A stretch of DNA of 64,000 nt from Mariprofundus aestuarium (GTDB lineage Bacteria; Pseudomonadota; Zetaproteobacteria; Mariprofundales; Mariprofundaceae): contig NZ_CP018799.1 of assembly GCF_002795805.1 (NCBI RefSeq), positions 2,473,001 through 2,537,000 of the forward strand, in the 5' to 3' direction. Both the position numbers and the translations under genes were made by a program. Positions 50,397 to 59,872 of this stretch are shown in pieces. Numbering within the stretch: the first letter of the stretch is position 1; every line of letters starts with the position of its first letter. The notes under the pieces were generated by a model that was not told the origin of the DNA, searched no databases, and saw only the letters and a list, made by a program, of their open reading frames with translations.

Positions 50397-52685
50397 ATGA
50401 GGATTGGTCAGAAAATAGCCCTTGGCTTCCTTCCTGTAGGCATACTGTTTGCGCTGGCTGGTGCCATGCACATTGCTCACCTCAACCAGACGAGAGAACA
50501 AATTGACCAGGTCATTTCCATCAATTTAGCTGAACTGGAATGGGCAGAAGAGGTGTTCAACGCCACTCAAGTCACCCACTCCACCATCATGCGCGTTCTG
50601 CTGGATTCGCAGTACAAGGAACACAAAGGCCATACTGACCACATCAGTCAAGCATTCGACTCAATAAATGATAGCCTAGATGAAGCCAATACCGCCATAT
50701 CCTCCCTGGAGAAAGCGACTCTACATCAGATTTCGCATGGTGATCCGGAAGGTGAAAATGATGAGCTTCGTGAAATCCAGCAGTTAAAGATCCATGTGAA
50801 TGACCTCTCCAACCTAGCGGGACAGCTTGAGGCGCATCTAGATGCGGGTAACTATAATGCAGCCCGCACTATCGCGAATGAGCAGGTTCTACCGATTTCG
50901 CTTGCAATTCAGGCTCTCGTTAGTGATCTGGAAGTTGATGCCAGAGAAGAGGTCGATACTGCTCTGGATGAAGCCCGATCTGACACCGAGACCAGCATCC
51001 TAGCCAGCATTATCGTCTCCATGGCAGCTGCTCTAACTGCCATTGGGCTTGGGCTGTATCTATCGAGAAGCATATCATCCAATGTCTCTCAAATGCATGA
51101 AGCCACCACGCGACTGGAAAGAGGCGAACTGGATACCAGAATCGAGATAGACTCAAGTGATGAACTTGGTCAGATCGCAGCTGATATCAACCGTATGGCC
51201 ATCGGCCTCAGAGAGACCATTGTCTCAAGAGATGATCTGGCCAAAGAGATTGAAAAACGAATATCAGTTCAAAAAGAGCTGCAGAAAAACGAGAGTAAAT
51301 TCCGCGCAATTTTCGAATCCTCAAAAGACTCATTTTCGCTACTTGATAATAACGGGTTTCTCGACTGCAATGACGCCACCCTGAAGATGTTCAAGATCTC
51401 AAGCAGGAAAGAGTTTCTCGGCCACCATCCCAGCGAACTCTCCCCCGCAACGCAAAGTGATGGTACGCCATCTATAGAGGCTGCAGGCAGGCACATTGAA
51501 ACGGCTCTTAATGTTGGATATGACCAGTTCGAGTGGATTCATATGCGCAAGTCAGGGGAGGAGTTCCCCGCAGAAGTTCTCCTTACAAGGCTAGTCATTG
51601 ATGGCGAGAATCTTCTCATGGCTTCAGTTCGTGATATCACTGAGCGCAAACTTAGAGATATACATATAAGAGAGAGCGAAGTGTCACTACGAGCACATCA
51701 AGAGGAGATCCGCCTTCTGCTGAATTCTACGGCTGAAGCTATTTATGGTGTAGACACCGGTGGCAACTGCACGATGGTCAACAAATCCTGCATCGACATG
51801 CTTGGCTATAGCAGTGAATCAGAACTGATCGGAAAAAACATGCATGAGCTCATTCACCATAGCCATAAAGATGGCTCCCCCCTCGCTGCTATCAACTGCA
51901 GGATCTTTCAGGCATTTAATAATGCTAAAGCTACACATGTGGATGATGAGGTGTTCTGGCGCAAGGATGGCAGCAACTTCCCCGTCTCCTATTGGTCCCA
52001 CCCGATTTATAAAAAGGAGTCGGTGATCGGTGCCGTGGTTACCTTTCTCGACATTTCTGAACAGGTTAGCTCCAGAAGTGCCCTGAAACAGAGTCGCGAA
52101 CTGTTGCAGACAGCTCTAGAAGGCACCATTGCTGCCGTAGCTAAGTCAGTTGAGGCCAGAGACCCCTATACCGCTGGCCACCAGCGCCGTGTGGCTGACC
52201 TTGCCTCAGCCATTGCCGGGGAGATGGGACTGGATGCAAATCAGGTAAAAGGTGTCTTCCTGTCCGCGACCATTCACGATATTGGCAAGATACAGATGCC
52301 AGCAGATATATTGAGTAAACCGGGAAAGTTATCATATCCCGAATTCGAGCTTATTAAGGCTCATTCAGAGGCCGGCTACAATATCCTCAAGGATGTGAAG
52401 TTTCCATGGCCTGTCGCGGATGTGGCTCATCAGCACCACGAACGGATTGATGGCTCCGGTTATCCTCAGGGTTTAAAAGGCGATGAGATATGCCTTGAAG
52501 CCCGGATTGTTGCCGTTGCCGATGTTGTAGAGGCAATGAGCAGTCACCGGCCATACCGTGCAGGACTGGGTATAGATATTGCACTGGAAGAGATTCGAAT
52601 ACATCGGGGCAGCTCTTTTGATCCGGTGGTGGTTGATGCCTGCCTTAAACTTTTCGAAGAGAAAGGTTATACTCTTCAAGCATAA
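50397..52685 (+). CDS. Membrane sensor HAMP-PAS-PAS-HD-GYP cyclic-di-GMP phosphodiesterase
   Basis: A 762 aa protein. Membrane segment 1 lies at residues 8-26, followed by a helical periplasmic sensor region to about 198, membrane segment 2 at about 199-222, a HAMP domain to about 275, two PAS domains (about 300-420 and 435-565) and a C-terminal HD-GYP domain. The catalytic residues are present: HDIGK near 620 and HHERIDGSGYP near 680. This class hydrolyses cyclic-di-GMP to GMP, lowering the signal that favours attachment. No GGDEF domain is fused. The ATG at 50397 has only a weak ribosome site. It has no operon partner. Confidence 0.92.
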   Translation: MRIGQKIALGFLPVGILFALAGAMHIAHLNQTREQIDQVISINLAELEWAEEVFNATQVTHSTIMRVLLDSQYKEHKGHTDHISQAFDSINDSLDEANTAISSLEKATLHQISHGDPEGENDELREIQQLKIHVNDLSNLAGQLEAHLDAGNYNAARTIANEQVLPISLAIQALVSDLEVDAREEVDTALDEARSDTETSILASIIVSMAAALTAIGLGLYLSRSISSNVSQMHEATTRLERGELDTRIEIDSSDELGQIAADINRMAIGLRETIVSRDDLAKEIEKRISVQKELQKNESKFRAIFESSKDSFSLLDNNGFLDCNDATLKMFKISSRKEFLGHHPSELSPATQSDGTPSIEAAGRHIETALNVGYDQFEWIHMRKSGEEFPAEVLLTRLVIDGENLLMASVRDITERKLRDIHIRESEVSLRAHQEEIRLLLNSTAEAIYGVDTGGNCTMVNKSCIDMLGYSSESELIGKNMHELIHHSHKDGSPLAAINCRIFQAFNNAKATHVDDEVFWRKDGSNFPVSYWSHPIYKKESVIGAVVTFLDISEQVSSRSALKQSRELLQTALEGTIAAVAKSVEARDPYTAGHQRRVADLASAIAGEMGLDANQVKGVFLSATIHDIGKIQMPADILSKPGKLSYPEFELIKAHSEAGYNILKDVKFPWPVADVAHQHHERIDGSGYPQGLKGDEICLEARIVAVADVVEAMSSHRPYRAGLGIDIALEEIRIHRGSSFDPVVVDACLKLFEEKGYTLQA

Positions 52686-52742
52686 ATGAGGCTATTCACT
52701 GGCTGAAATATTCATGCCAGACCTTCCGAGCAAACAGTCGGC

Positions 52743-53216
52743 TTATTTTTTAGCCAGATATGGAATCACAGCAGCAGGAACAAGCTCGGAGACATCGCCA
52801 CCCATGCTGGAGATTTCCCGAATAAAGCGAGATGAGACAAAGGTGTAATCCTCTCGTGCCATAACAAAGACCGTTTCGATACGTTCATCCAGTCTTCGGT
52901 TCATGGTCGCCATCTGAAATTCATATTCGAAATCGGAGGCCGCACGCAGGCCGCGCAGAATGGCCTTGGCCTGATGCTCGTGAGCCAGATCTACCAGTAG
53001 CCCTGAGAATCTGACGGCCTCTATATTTTTCTCTTCACTAAAGGTTTCGCGAACCAACGCCAGCCGTGTCTCCACATCGAACATTGGTGCCTTATTCGGA
53101 TTGTCTGCTACGCCAATAATAACGCGATCGAACATCTTCAGCCCGCGCCGTACCACATCAACATGGCCTAACGTAATGGGATCAAATGTTCCTGGATAAA
53201 TGGCTGTTTGCTTCAC
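52743..53216 (-). CDS. coaD: Phosphopantetheine adenylyltransferase
   Basis: Converts 4'-phosphopantetheine and ATP to dephospho-CoA, the penultimate step of CoA synthesis. The 157 aa protein has the nucleotidyltransferase motif IYPGTFDPITLGHVDVVRR at the start, AILRGLRAASDFEYEFQMA near residue 85 and TFVSSRFIREIS near 120. I chose the GTG at 53216, with GGGGGA upstream; the open frame continues far into the Omp85-like gene without similarity. Confidence 0.96.
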   Translation of the reverse strand: MKQTAIYPGTFDPITLGHVDVVRRGLKMFDRVIIGVADNPNKAPMFDVETRLALVRETFSEEKNIEAVRFSGLLVDLAHEHQAKAILRGLRAASDFEYEFQMATMNRRLDERIETVFVMAREDYTFVSSRFIREISSMGGDVSELVPAAVIPYLAKK

Positions 53217-53277
53217 GATTCCCCCATGCAAAAAAGCGGATCGTAATAGATTTGTGCAATCTTGTATGCTTTCAGGA

Positions 53278-54555
53278 TCAGAACGACTGACCGGTTCCCA
53301 GATAGAAGCGCCAGCGCTTAGTAGCAAAGCCGTAGGCCACATCACCCCGAATCGTGCCTCTTGCCAGCCAGCGTAGCGTCCAGCGGAAGCCTCCGCCGGC
53401 ACCGACAGCCACGCCACGGGTAACCGAGCTCCCCACCCTGCCACCGATCTTGCCGATATCGGTAAAGGTGACCAGCTGGAGGTTGGAGTCCTGTTTGATC
53501 GGAAAACGCCCTTCAAGGCTTCCATAGATGTAATGAGTTCCCTGCAGTTCTCCCGGGTAGTAGCCGCGAAGCCCGTTCCTGTTTCCGATATCGAAAAGGC
53601 CACTGCGCAGCACATCGCCAGTCATCAGGCCACCGTCCAGGCGCACATTAAAGGTGTGCTGCCCTGAAAAGGCATAGTAATCGCGCCATGAGGCCGTGTG
53701 GCTATAACTGTTCACGGTTGAACCAAAGGCCTTGTGCGCAGCTGACAATGAATAATCAAACGCACTGCCCGACAGCCAGGTGATGTGGTCATCGATTTTA
53801 CTATAACTCACCCCGGCAAGCAGTGCCCGGATATGGTTGCCTATCACATCCGCCTGTGGGGCACCTGAAATAAAACGGTAGCCCGCATTGGAGCCCGTAA
53901 ACCCTGCCGACGCACTCCACCCCTCATTCGGCACATCTGCAAATGCATAACTAAACAGCAGAGTGGCACTTTTACCTGTCTGCATATATTGGGCTGCTTG
54001 AACACCCTGACTATATGCATCAAACAGGGAGCGTCCCCAGCTTCCACTAACAGACATACTCAGCTTTGAATCGGCAATCCTGCGCCAGTCATAAGCACCA
54101 CTGTAAGATGAGCCGTTCAGGCCGGAGAAGTTCGTACCGGTCTCACGTTTGTACCCCAGGCGGGCATGGTGATTCAAGCCCCAGAGGTTATATTCGTCCA
54201 CTACAACAGAGACAGAGGATGCGCCGTTATCCTTACGCGCAGCCTGGGGCAGAAGCCATAGCGTCCAGCGCTCTTTAAGGTGAACGATCACCTTGCCGGT
54301 TTCATCAGGAGCAGACACAACGGCTTCGCTGAATATTCCGAGGTTTCGAAGTCGTCGTTCAGCACTATAGGTAAAATCATGCTGCCATGTGGAACCCACA
54401 CTGAAAGGCAGTTCACGCAGCACGGTTATCTCTTCAGTCCGCTCCAGACCTTCGACCTGAATACTATCAACTATCGCTACAGGCTCGGCAGTTGCACTCC
54501 AGGTGAACAGGAGTACGGAAAGCAACAGAAGGTGGATTCGGAATAAGCGTTTCAC
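53278..54555 (-). CDS. Omp85-like outer-membrane protein with one POTRA domain
   Basis: A 425 aa protein with a signal peptide (MKRLFRIHLLLLSVLLFTWS, cut after ATA). Residues 25-95 look like a single POTRA domain (VDSIQVEGLERTEEITVLREL). The rest is a predicted beta-barrel ending in aromatic strands and a terminal phenylalanine (YLGTGQSF), the usual BAM signal. It contains GLRGYYPGEL, the L6-loop-like motif of the Omp85 family. BamA and TamA have five and three POTRA domains, so this is a minimal relative; cargo unknown. It lies between mtnA and coaD. Confidence 0.8.
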   Translation of the reverse strand: MKRLFRIHLLLLSVLLFTWSATAEPVAIVDSIQVEGLERTEEITVLRELPFSVGSTWQHDFTYSAERRLRNLGIFSEAVVSAPDETGKVIVHLKERWTLWLLPQAARKDNGASSVSVVVDEYNLWGLNHHARLGYKRETGTNFSGLNGSSYSGAYDWRRIADSKLSMSVSGSWGRSLFDAYSQGVQAAQYMQTGKSATLLFSYAFADVPNEGWSASAGFTGSNAGYRFISGAPQADVIGNHIRALLAGVSYSKIDDHITWLSGSAFDYSLSAAHKAFGSTVNSYSHTASWRDYYAFSGQHTFNVRLDGGLMTGDVLRSGLFDIGNRNGLRGYYPGELQGTHYIYGSLEGRFPIKQDSNLQLVTFTDIGKIGGRVGSSVTRGVAVGAGGGFRWTLRWLARGTIRGDVAYGFATKRWRFYLGTGQSF

Positions 54556-54595
54556 AACATCCTTATTTAAGCCATTACTGGCTCAAAACACAAGG

Positions 54596-55612
54596 CTATG
54601 GCTGCCAGACACCCAGCTCGCTGACTACCGCTGTAATATTGCCAAAAGGTGTAACATCAAAAGCGGGGTTGTTGGCCACAACACCTGTTGCCGCAATGCG
54701 AATCTGCTGAATAGAGCCTGCCCGGTCCATGCCATCCATTTCAAGGAGTTCAGAACCCTCCCGCTCTTCAATGGGAATATTAGAACCCTTGAGACACGCG
54801 GGATCAAATGTTGATGAGGGCGCAGCCACATACATCGGGACACCGTGTTCTTTCGCAGCCAGCGACAAGGCGTAGGTGCCAATTTTATTGGCCACATCAC
54901 CATTGGCAGCAATACGATCGGCTCCGACAACTATCGCATCCACCCTGCCCTGAGCCATCATCCAGGCGGCCGCTCCATCAGCCTGGATTCGACAGTCGAT
55001 ACCTTCCTGATTGAGCTCCCAGGCAGTTAATCGCGCCCCTTGAAGGCGAGGCCTTGTTTCATCAACCCAGACAAACGGGTTTTCGCCTGCATGTGCCAAA
55101 TGATAGATGCCCGAGGTTGCCGTTCCCCAGTCAACCGCAGCCAGCCAGCCGGCATTGCAATGGGTCAGAATACGGCGCTCACCAACAGCCAGAAACTCAG
55201 CAAGGCACGCTCCAATCTTCCGGTTGGCCATCACCTCAGCATCCGCATAGGCACCGGCACGCTCAATCATCTGGGTTATGGTTGGATTCTGCTCTGAGTA
55301 CAGCTGCATTACATCGCAAGCATGAAACAGGTTGACTGCCGTCGGTCGCGTAGCCCGAAAGCGAGGAAGCCAGAATTCATTGAACCGCTCCTTCCCCTCC
55401 TTCCATGCAAGTGCCAGCCCGTAAGCTGCCGTAGCACCTATTGTCGGTGCTCCACGCACCTGCATTGATTCTATGGCTACAGCCACATCCTCAGGATTTC
55501 GGCTGACAACTTGTTCAAATCGGTGCGGCAGCAGGCGCTGTTCAACCCACTGTACGCCTCCTGATTCCAGGTGCCAGCTAACAGCACGATATGATGATCT
55601 CCCTACTCGCAT
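54596..55612 (-). CDS. mtnA: S-methyl-5-thioribose-1-phosphate isomerase
   Basis: Isomerises methylthioribose-1-phosphate to the ribulose form in methionine salvage. The 338 aa eIF2B-fold protein has QVRGAPTIGATAAYGL near residue 50, the catalytic cysteine in LTHCNAGWLA near 150 and the aspartate in VVGADRIAANGDVANKIGTY near 235. No other salvage genes are adjacent. The ATG at 55612 has little ribosome-site support. Confidence 0.95.
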   Translation of the reverse strand: MRVGRSSYRAVSWHLESGGVQWVEQRLLPHRFEQVVSRNPEDVAVAIESMQVRGAPTIGATAAYGLALAWKEGKERFNEFWLPRFRATRPTAVNLFHACDVMQLYSEQNPTITQMIERAGAYADAEVMANRKIGACLAEFLAVGERRILTHCNAGWLAAVDWGTATSGIYHLAHAGENPFVWVDETRPRLQGARLTAWELNQEGIDCRIQADGAAAWMMAQGRVDAIVVGADRIAANGDVANKIGTYALSLAAKEHGVPMYVAAPSSTFDPACLKGSNIPIEEREGSELLEMDGMDRAGSIQQIRIAATGVVANNPAFDVTPFGNITAVVSELGVWQP

Positions 55613-55654
55613 AGCAGCACAAGAATCACTTAACTAATTGTTCTATAAGGACTT

Positions 55655-56506
55655 TCATTGAGACCTTAGCTTTCTTAATACACCATCGAGCTCAACGGGT
55701 CTGGTGTAGGCTATCTTTAGTTCACCTGAACCATTTTTCCGGCAGCTTATTTCAACAGGTAGGCCTAGCTTACGGGTCAGCTCATCCTGCAAGGCAAGGA
55801 CGTCAGCATCCGGCTCCTGTTTCGGCTTATTGACCGTCTCCTTTGCCGCCCTCTTGGCTTCATGCTCCATTTGCCTTGCGCTCCACCCCTTACTGATACA
55901 GAGGCGTGCAAGGGACTCCGCCACATGTGCAGGAAGACCGACAAGCGGACGTGCCTGACCCATGCTAAGCTCCCGATTTTCAAGCATTTCTTTGATCACA
56001 GGCGAAAGCTGGAGCAGACGTATCAGGTTGCTCACCTGAACGCGGGAAATTCCGATCTTCTCTGCTACCTGCTGCTGTGTGCAGCCAAACTCATCTATCA
56101 TACGGCGATACGCTCTAGCCGACTCGATCGCCGTAAGGTCATCACGCTGCTCATTCTCGATTATCGCCAACTCAAGGGCTTGAAGGTCATCAACGTCCCT
56201 GATAACGGCTGGAATCTCCTTTAAACCTGCAGCCTGAGAAGCTCTCCAGCGACGTTCGCCAGCTATCAGCTCATATCCACCCCCTTTCGGACGAAGAAGA
56301 ATCGGCATCAGAACCCCTTCATTACGGATCGATTCCGTCAAGGAACCCAACTCATCATGAGAAAAGTGTGTTCTGGGCTGGTAGGAGTTTGGTTGGATTT
56401 TTGAAATCGGGATTTGGGCTGCCTGTCGCATGACCTCTGGTGTTGGCTCATCTGCCAAAAGGGCACTCAAACCACGCCCCAGACCTCTATTTTTTACAGC
56501 TGCCAT
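55655..56506 (-). CDS. parB: Chromosome partitioning protein ParB
   Basis: A 283 aa CTP-dependent DNA clamp that loads at parS and spreads. KNRGLGRGLSALLAD is the N-terminal ParA-contact region. The Noc/ParB core follows with PNSYQPRTHF and the GERRWRAS motif (CTP site) near residue 85, then a helix-turn-helix (QQVAEKIGISRVQVSNLIRLL) near 145 and a C-terminal dimerisation domain. The ATG at 56506 has GGAGGAG upstream. It follows parA by 38 bases; two parS sites lie in the same block. Confidence 0.96.
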   Translation of the reverse strand: MAAVKNRGLGRGLSALLADEPTPEVMRQAAQIPISKIQPNSYQPRTHFSHDELGSLTESIRNEGVLMPILLRPKGGGYELIAGERRWRASQAAGLKEIPAVIRDVDDLQALELAIIENEQRDDLTAIESARAYRRMIDEFGCTQQQVAEKIGISRVQVSNLIRLLQLSPVIKEMLENRELSMGQARPLVGLPAHVAESLARLCISKGWSARQMEHEAKRAAKETVNKPKQEPDADVLALQDELTRKLGLPVEISCRKNGSGELKIAYTRPVELDGVLRKLRSQ

Positions 56507-56544
56507 CAACTCCTCCCTAAGAACCAACTACCCTTTAATTCCTG

Positions 56545-57330
56545 TTAAATTGCTCTGCGATGCATCAACTCTTGAGCCACTTCGAGATAAGCTTGCGCAC
56601 CCTTGGATTTTAGATCGTGATACATTACCGGAACTCCGAAACTGGGAGCCTCCGAAAGTCTTACATTTCGGGGAATTACGCTTTCGTAGACCTGTGAACC
56701 AAAATAAGCCCGCACATCCTGCTCGACCTGGGTAGAGAGGTTGTTTCGACGATCTACCATAGTCAAAAGTATCCCTTCCATATTCAACTCAGGGTTCAGG
56801 CCTCGACGGATACGCCTGATTGTATCCATAAGCTGAGTCAGGCCCTCCATGGCATAAAATTCGGTCTGCAAGGTAACCATAATATAGTCTGAGGCGGTAA
56901 GCGCATTGACTGTAAGCAGGCTCAAGGCGGGTGGACAGTCGATAAATACATGATCAAAGGCGTCGCCCTGGTAGGCAGTAAAGGCATCTTTCATTCGCTG
57001 TTCACGCCCAGATGCATTGACCAGTTCAACCTCTGCACCGGAAAGGTCTCTGGTGGCAGGAAGTAAGAATAGATTTTCATATTCTGTTTTTACAATCGAA
57101 CTGGCAATCGAACTCTCACCCATCAATATATCATAGGTTCCTGATTCCACTTCCTGCTGATCCACCCCAAGACCTGAGGTTGAGTTCCCCTGCGGATCGA
57201 GATCAATAAGCAGCACCTTCTGGTCAAGCGCAGCCAGTGAAGCGGCAAGGTTAATGCTTGTAGTCGTTTTACCTACGCCACCCTTTTGATTCGCTACTGC
57301 GGTAACCGGGCCAAACCCCTGATGTTTCAC
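56545..57330 (-). CDS. parA: Chromosome partitioning ATPase ParA (Soj)
   Basis: A 261 aa deviant Walker A ATPase: VANQKGGVGKTTTSINLAASLA near residue 10, LLIDLDPQGNSTSG near 42 and VFIDCPPALSLL near 125. It drives segregation with ParB. The start is the GTG at 57330, inside a parS palindrome, with GGGAGG six bases upstream; it overlaps the rsmG stop (GTGA). The open frame reaches 57369, but those residues belong to rsmG. Confidence 0.95.
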   Translation of the reverse strand: MKHQGFGPVTAVANQKGGVGKTTTSINLAASLAALDQKVLLIDLDPQGNSTSGLGVDQQEVESGTYDILMGESSIASSIVKTEYENLFLLPATRDLSGAEVELVNASGREQRMKDAFTAYQGDAFDHVFIDCPPALSLLTVNALTASDYIMVTLQTEFYAMEGLTQLMDTIRRIRRGLNPELNMEGILLTMVDRRNNLSTQVEQDVRAYFGSQVYESVIPRNVRLSEAPSFGVPVMYHDLKSKGAQAYLEVAQELMHRRAI

Positions 57331-57338
57331 GTGAAACC
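57323..57338. promoter_or_regulatory. parS site at the rsmG-parA junction
   Basis: TGTTTCACGTGAAACC matches the bacterial parS consensus TGTTTCACGTGAAACA in 15 of 16 positions. It includes the rsmG stop codon and the parA GTG start, so ParB should nucleate exactly on the parA translation start. Confidence 0.9.
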
Positions 57339-57899
57339 TCCCTGCAACTCGTCGCAATAACGATAACACCTGATTCGCTGGATGCCATCCCCTTCACTCG
57401 TAATTTTCAGGTCTTGTTCACTGCTGAGGGCCCAGCCCTTTATCTTGCCAGGACTATGTGAAAGAGGCACCGGCAATACAGCAAGTGCATTGGCATTAGC
57501 ATGAGGCGAACACATTTGTAGAAGCATCTCTTCATCTGTCACAGCCCTGGCCACACAGATGTCTACATGCAGGGATGGAAGATCATTAATATCAGCGTCA
57601 TATACCTCTGCATTCAACTTCAACTTTCGAACCACATGCCGAAGAAACTCAGCCCGCTTCTTCCGCCGCTCCACTAGCACACCAACAATACCCGGCCTTG
57701 CGATTAACAGTGGAATGCCTGGGACTCCCATGCCACTCCCTACATCCAGCATCCGCCCCTCTTCAGGAACCCACTCTGCCAGTGCAAGTGAGGGCTTAAT
57801 AAATCGCGCATGAAAAAGTTCCGGGTTCGATATAGAGGTAAGATTAAGTGCCCTGCGGAACTTCATTACCTCTTCAACATAAGCATCACAAATCATCAC
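57327..57899 (-). CDS. rsmG: 16S rRNA (guanine527-N7)-methyltransferase
   Basis: A 190 aa class I methyltransferase (GidB) that methylates G527 of 16S rRNA. The SAM motif is [17 protein letters not shown] near residue 50, preceded by [17 protein letters not shown]. The N-terminus is a little shorter than in E. coli. The ATG at 57899 overlaps the mnmG stop by 14 bases; an ATG at 57866 is another option. The last codons and stop lie in a parS site. Confidence 0.92.
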   Translation of the reverse strand: MMICDAYVEEVMKFRRALNLTSISNPELFHARFIKPSLALAEWVPEEGRMLDVGSGMGVPGIPLLIARPGIVGVLVERRKKRAEFLRHVVRKLKLNAEVYDADINDLPSLHVDICVARAVTDEEMLLQMCSPHANANALAVLPVPLSHSPGKIKGWALSSEQDLKITSEGDGIQRIRCYRYCDELQGGFT

Positions 57900-59757
57900 T
57901 TTTCCTCAAATATAACATTAAGGATGTAATTGCCGCTGGAGTAATGCCCGTCATTCTAGATGCATGGCCCAGTGTTGCTGGCTGGCCAGCAATAAGCCTC
58001 TGACAACACTCAATGCTCAACCCTTTTACGGCACTATAATCAAGATCATCTGGTATTTTAGTGGCCTCCATTTGCTTGAAGCGAGCCACCTCCAGGTACT
58101 GTTTATCCAAATAACCCTCATAGTGAACCAGTGCGCTCAGACTATTCAAATCTTTCACATCCAGCTCAGGATAGATATCGAGTAGCTTTAGCGCCTCAAT
58201 AGTCGGCACATCGTCCCTGTGGCTGTAAGCCGCTAGAGTCATCGACTGCCCAGGAATTGGCAACCCCAATGAAGAGAGACGACCGCGCCATGCTGCGCCG
58301 GTTCCAACCACAGTTTCACGGGCAAACGCCATACCACGCTCCACCCTCTCCCTTCTGGACTCAAACACTTTCCTGCGCTGGTCATCATAAAGACCAAGAC
58401 GGATTGCTGCATCACCCAATCTCAAGTCAGCATTATCTTCGCGCAACTGGAGACGGAACTCAGCGCGCGAGGTAAACATACGGTAGGGCTCTGTTACACC
58501 CTTAATCACCAAATCATCCGCCATTACACCCAGATAGGCCTCGGAGCGGTCTGGCACCCAGGATTCAACACCAATGGCTCTTGCTGCAGCATTAATGCCG
58601 GCTAGAAGGCCCTGTGCAGCGGCCTCCTCATAACCTGTCGTTCCATTAATCTGACCGGCATGGAAAAGACCCATCACCTTCTTGCTCTCTAAAGAAGGCT
58701 TCAGCTCTGTTGGGTCAACATAATCATACTCTATGGCATACCCCGGACGAATAATAATTGCCTTCTCCAACCCTGGAATGGATCGAATAAATGCCCACTG
58801 AACATCAATAGGAAGGGAGGTAGAGATACCGTTTGGATAGACCTCGTTGTGATCTACACCTTCTGGCTCGAGAAATATTTGATGGCTGGTTTTATCTGCA
58901 AAGCGAACGACTTTATCTTCGATACTTGGGCAATAGCGCGGCCCAGTTCCTTCGATTTTACCAGAGTACATAGGGGATCGGCCAATATTCTCCCGTATAA
59001 TCTCATGTGACCTTTCTGTCGTCCTAGTTATCGCACATGGAATCTGATGCTCTTTAACGCGCTTATGCAGCAATGAAAATGGCATAACATCGGTCTCACC
59101 CGGTTGTGATTCCAATGAGGCCCAGTTAATAGTTGCCTTATCAAGACGTGGTGGCGTTCCTGTTTTTAGTCGCCCCAGATTAAAATCCCTGCGATACAAC
59201 TCATCGGTCAGGCCTTGAATGGCGGCATCCCCTGCTCTTCCAGCAGGCATGGTCTTATCCCCTACGTGAATCAAACCGCCAAGAAATGTTCCCGTCGTCA
59301 ACACCACAGCACTGGCCATGTGCTCGACACCCAGCTCATCAACAGCGCCACACACCTGATCACCGGAAAAAAGAAGTTCGGATACTGACCCTTGGTGAAG
59401 GTGAATACGGGGGTGCGAATCCAGCATCTCTCTTACTACCATATGGTAAATACGGCGATCGCACTGGGCACGTGTAGCCTGAACCGCAGGACCTTTGCGA
59501 CGATTGAGCACTCGGTATTGCAGTGCCGAGCGATCTGCGGCCAAACCCATTAATCCACCTAGCGCATCCACCTCATGTACCAAATGCCCCTTGCCAATGC
59601 CCCCGATGGCGGGATTGCATGACATTTTAGCGATCGTGTCGAGGTTCTGCGTAAGCAGGCGAACCCGGGCGCCACGATTCGCAGCTGCCCATGCAGCCTC
59701 GCAACCGGCATGACCGGCACCAATAACAAGCACATCAATTTTTTGCGGATGTTTCAC
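57886..59757 (-). CDS. mnmG: tRNA uridine-5-carboxymethylaminomethyl modification enzyme MnmG
   Basis: A 623 aa FAD protein (GidA) that, with MnmE, modifies U34 in several tRNAs. The FAD motif is [21 protein letters not shown] at the N-terminus, with [17 protein letters not shown] near residue 50, the cysteine in [11 protein letters not shown] near 275 and [17 protein letters not shown] near 365. The start is the GTG in a parS palindrome (59757), giving [15 protein letters not shown] lies about 11 bases upstream. Confidence 0.96.
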   Translation of the reverse strand: MKHPQKIDVLVIGAGHAGCEAAWAAANRGARVRLLTQNLDTIAKMSCNPAIGGIGKGHLVHEVDALGGLMGLAADRSALQYRVLNRRKGPAVQATRAQCDRRIYHMVVREMLDSHPRIHLHQGSVSELLFSGDQVCGAVDELGVEHMASAVVLTTGTFLGGLIHVGDKTMPAGRAGDAAIQGLTDELYRRDFNLGRLKTGTPPRLDKATINWASLESQPGETDVMPFSLLHKRVKEHQIPCAITRTTERSHEIIRENIGRSPMYSGKIEGTGPRYCPSIEDKVVRFADKTSHQIFLEPEGVDHNEVYPNGISTSLPIDVQWAFIRSIPGLEKAIIIRPGYAIEYDYVDPTELKPSLESKKVMGLFHAGQINGTTGYEEAAAQGLLAGINAAARAIGVESWVPDRSEAYLGVMADDLVIKGVTEPYRMFTSRAEFRLQLREDNADLRLGDAAIRLGLYDDQRRKVFESRRERVERGMAFARETVVGTGAAWRGRLSSLGLPIPGQSMTLAAYSHRDDVPTIEALKLLDIYPELDVKDLNSLSALVHYEGYLDKQYLEVARFKQMEATKIPDDLDYSAVKGLSIECCQRLIAGQPATLGHASRMTGITPAAITSLMLYLRKSDDL

Positions 59758-59765
59758 GTGAAACT
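59750..59765. promoter_or_regulatory. parS site at the mnmG start
   Basis: TGTTTCACGTGAAACT matches the parS consensus in 15 of 16 positions. The GTG in its centre is the mnmG start codon. It lies 2.4 kb from the other parS site, in the usual origin-proximal location. Confidence 0.9.
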
Positions 59766-59825
59766 ATTCTCCATGCCTTAAAATCAGAAGGATCGAGAAG
59801 CGTAGGGTTATCTCTGTTCAAAGCA

Positions 59826-59859
59826 ATAAAAAAGGGGGCCATAAGGCCCCCTTTTTTAT
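59826..59859 (-). terminator. Terminator after the phosphoribulokinase gene
   Basis: A perfect stem of 13 or more bp (GGGGGCC core flanked by A6/T6) with a four-base ATAA loop. The A/T symmetry gives a T-run on either strand. It lies 14 bases after the prk stop and isolates prk from mnmG. Confidence 0.92.
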
Positions 59860-59872
59860 AAAACAGTGTTCA

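Noticed and set aside
53217-53615. Long N-terminal extension of coaD
   Set aside because: The extra residues are the antisense-frame shadow of the Omp85-like gene end; CoaD proteins start at the PGTFDP region, just after the GTG at 53216.
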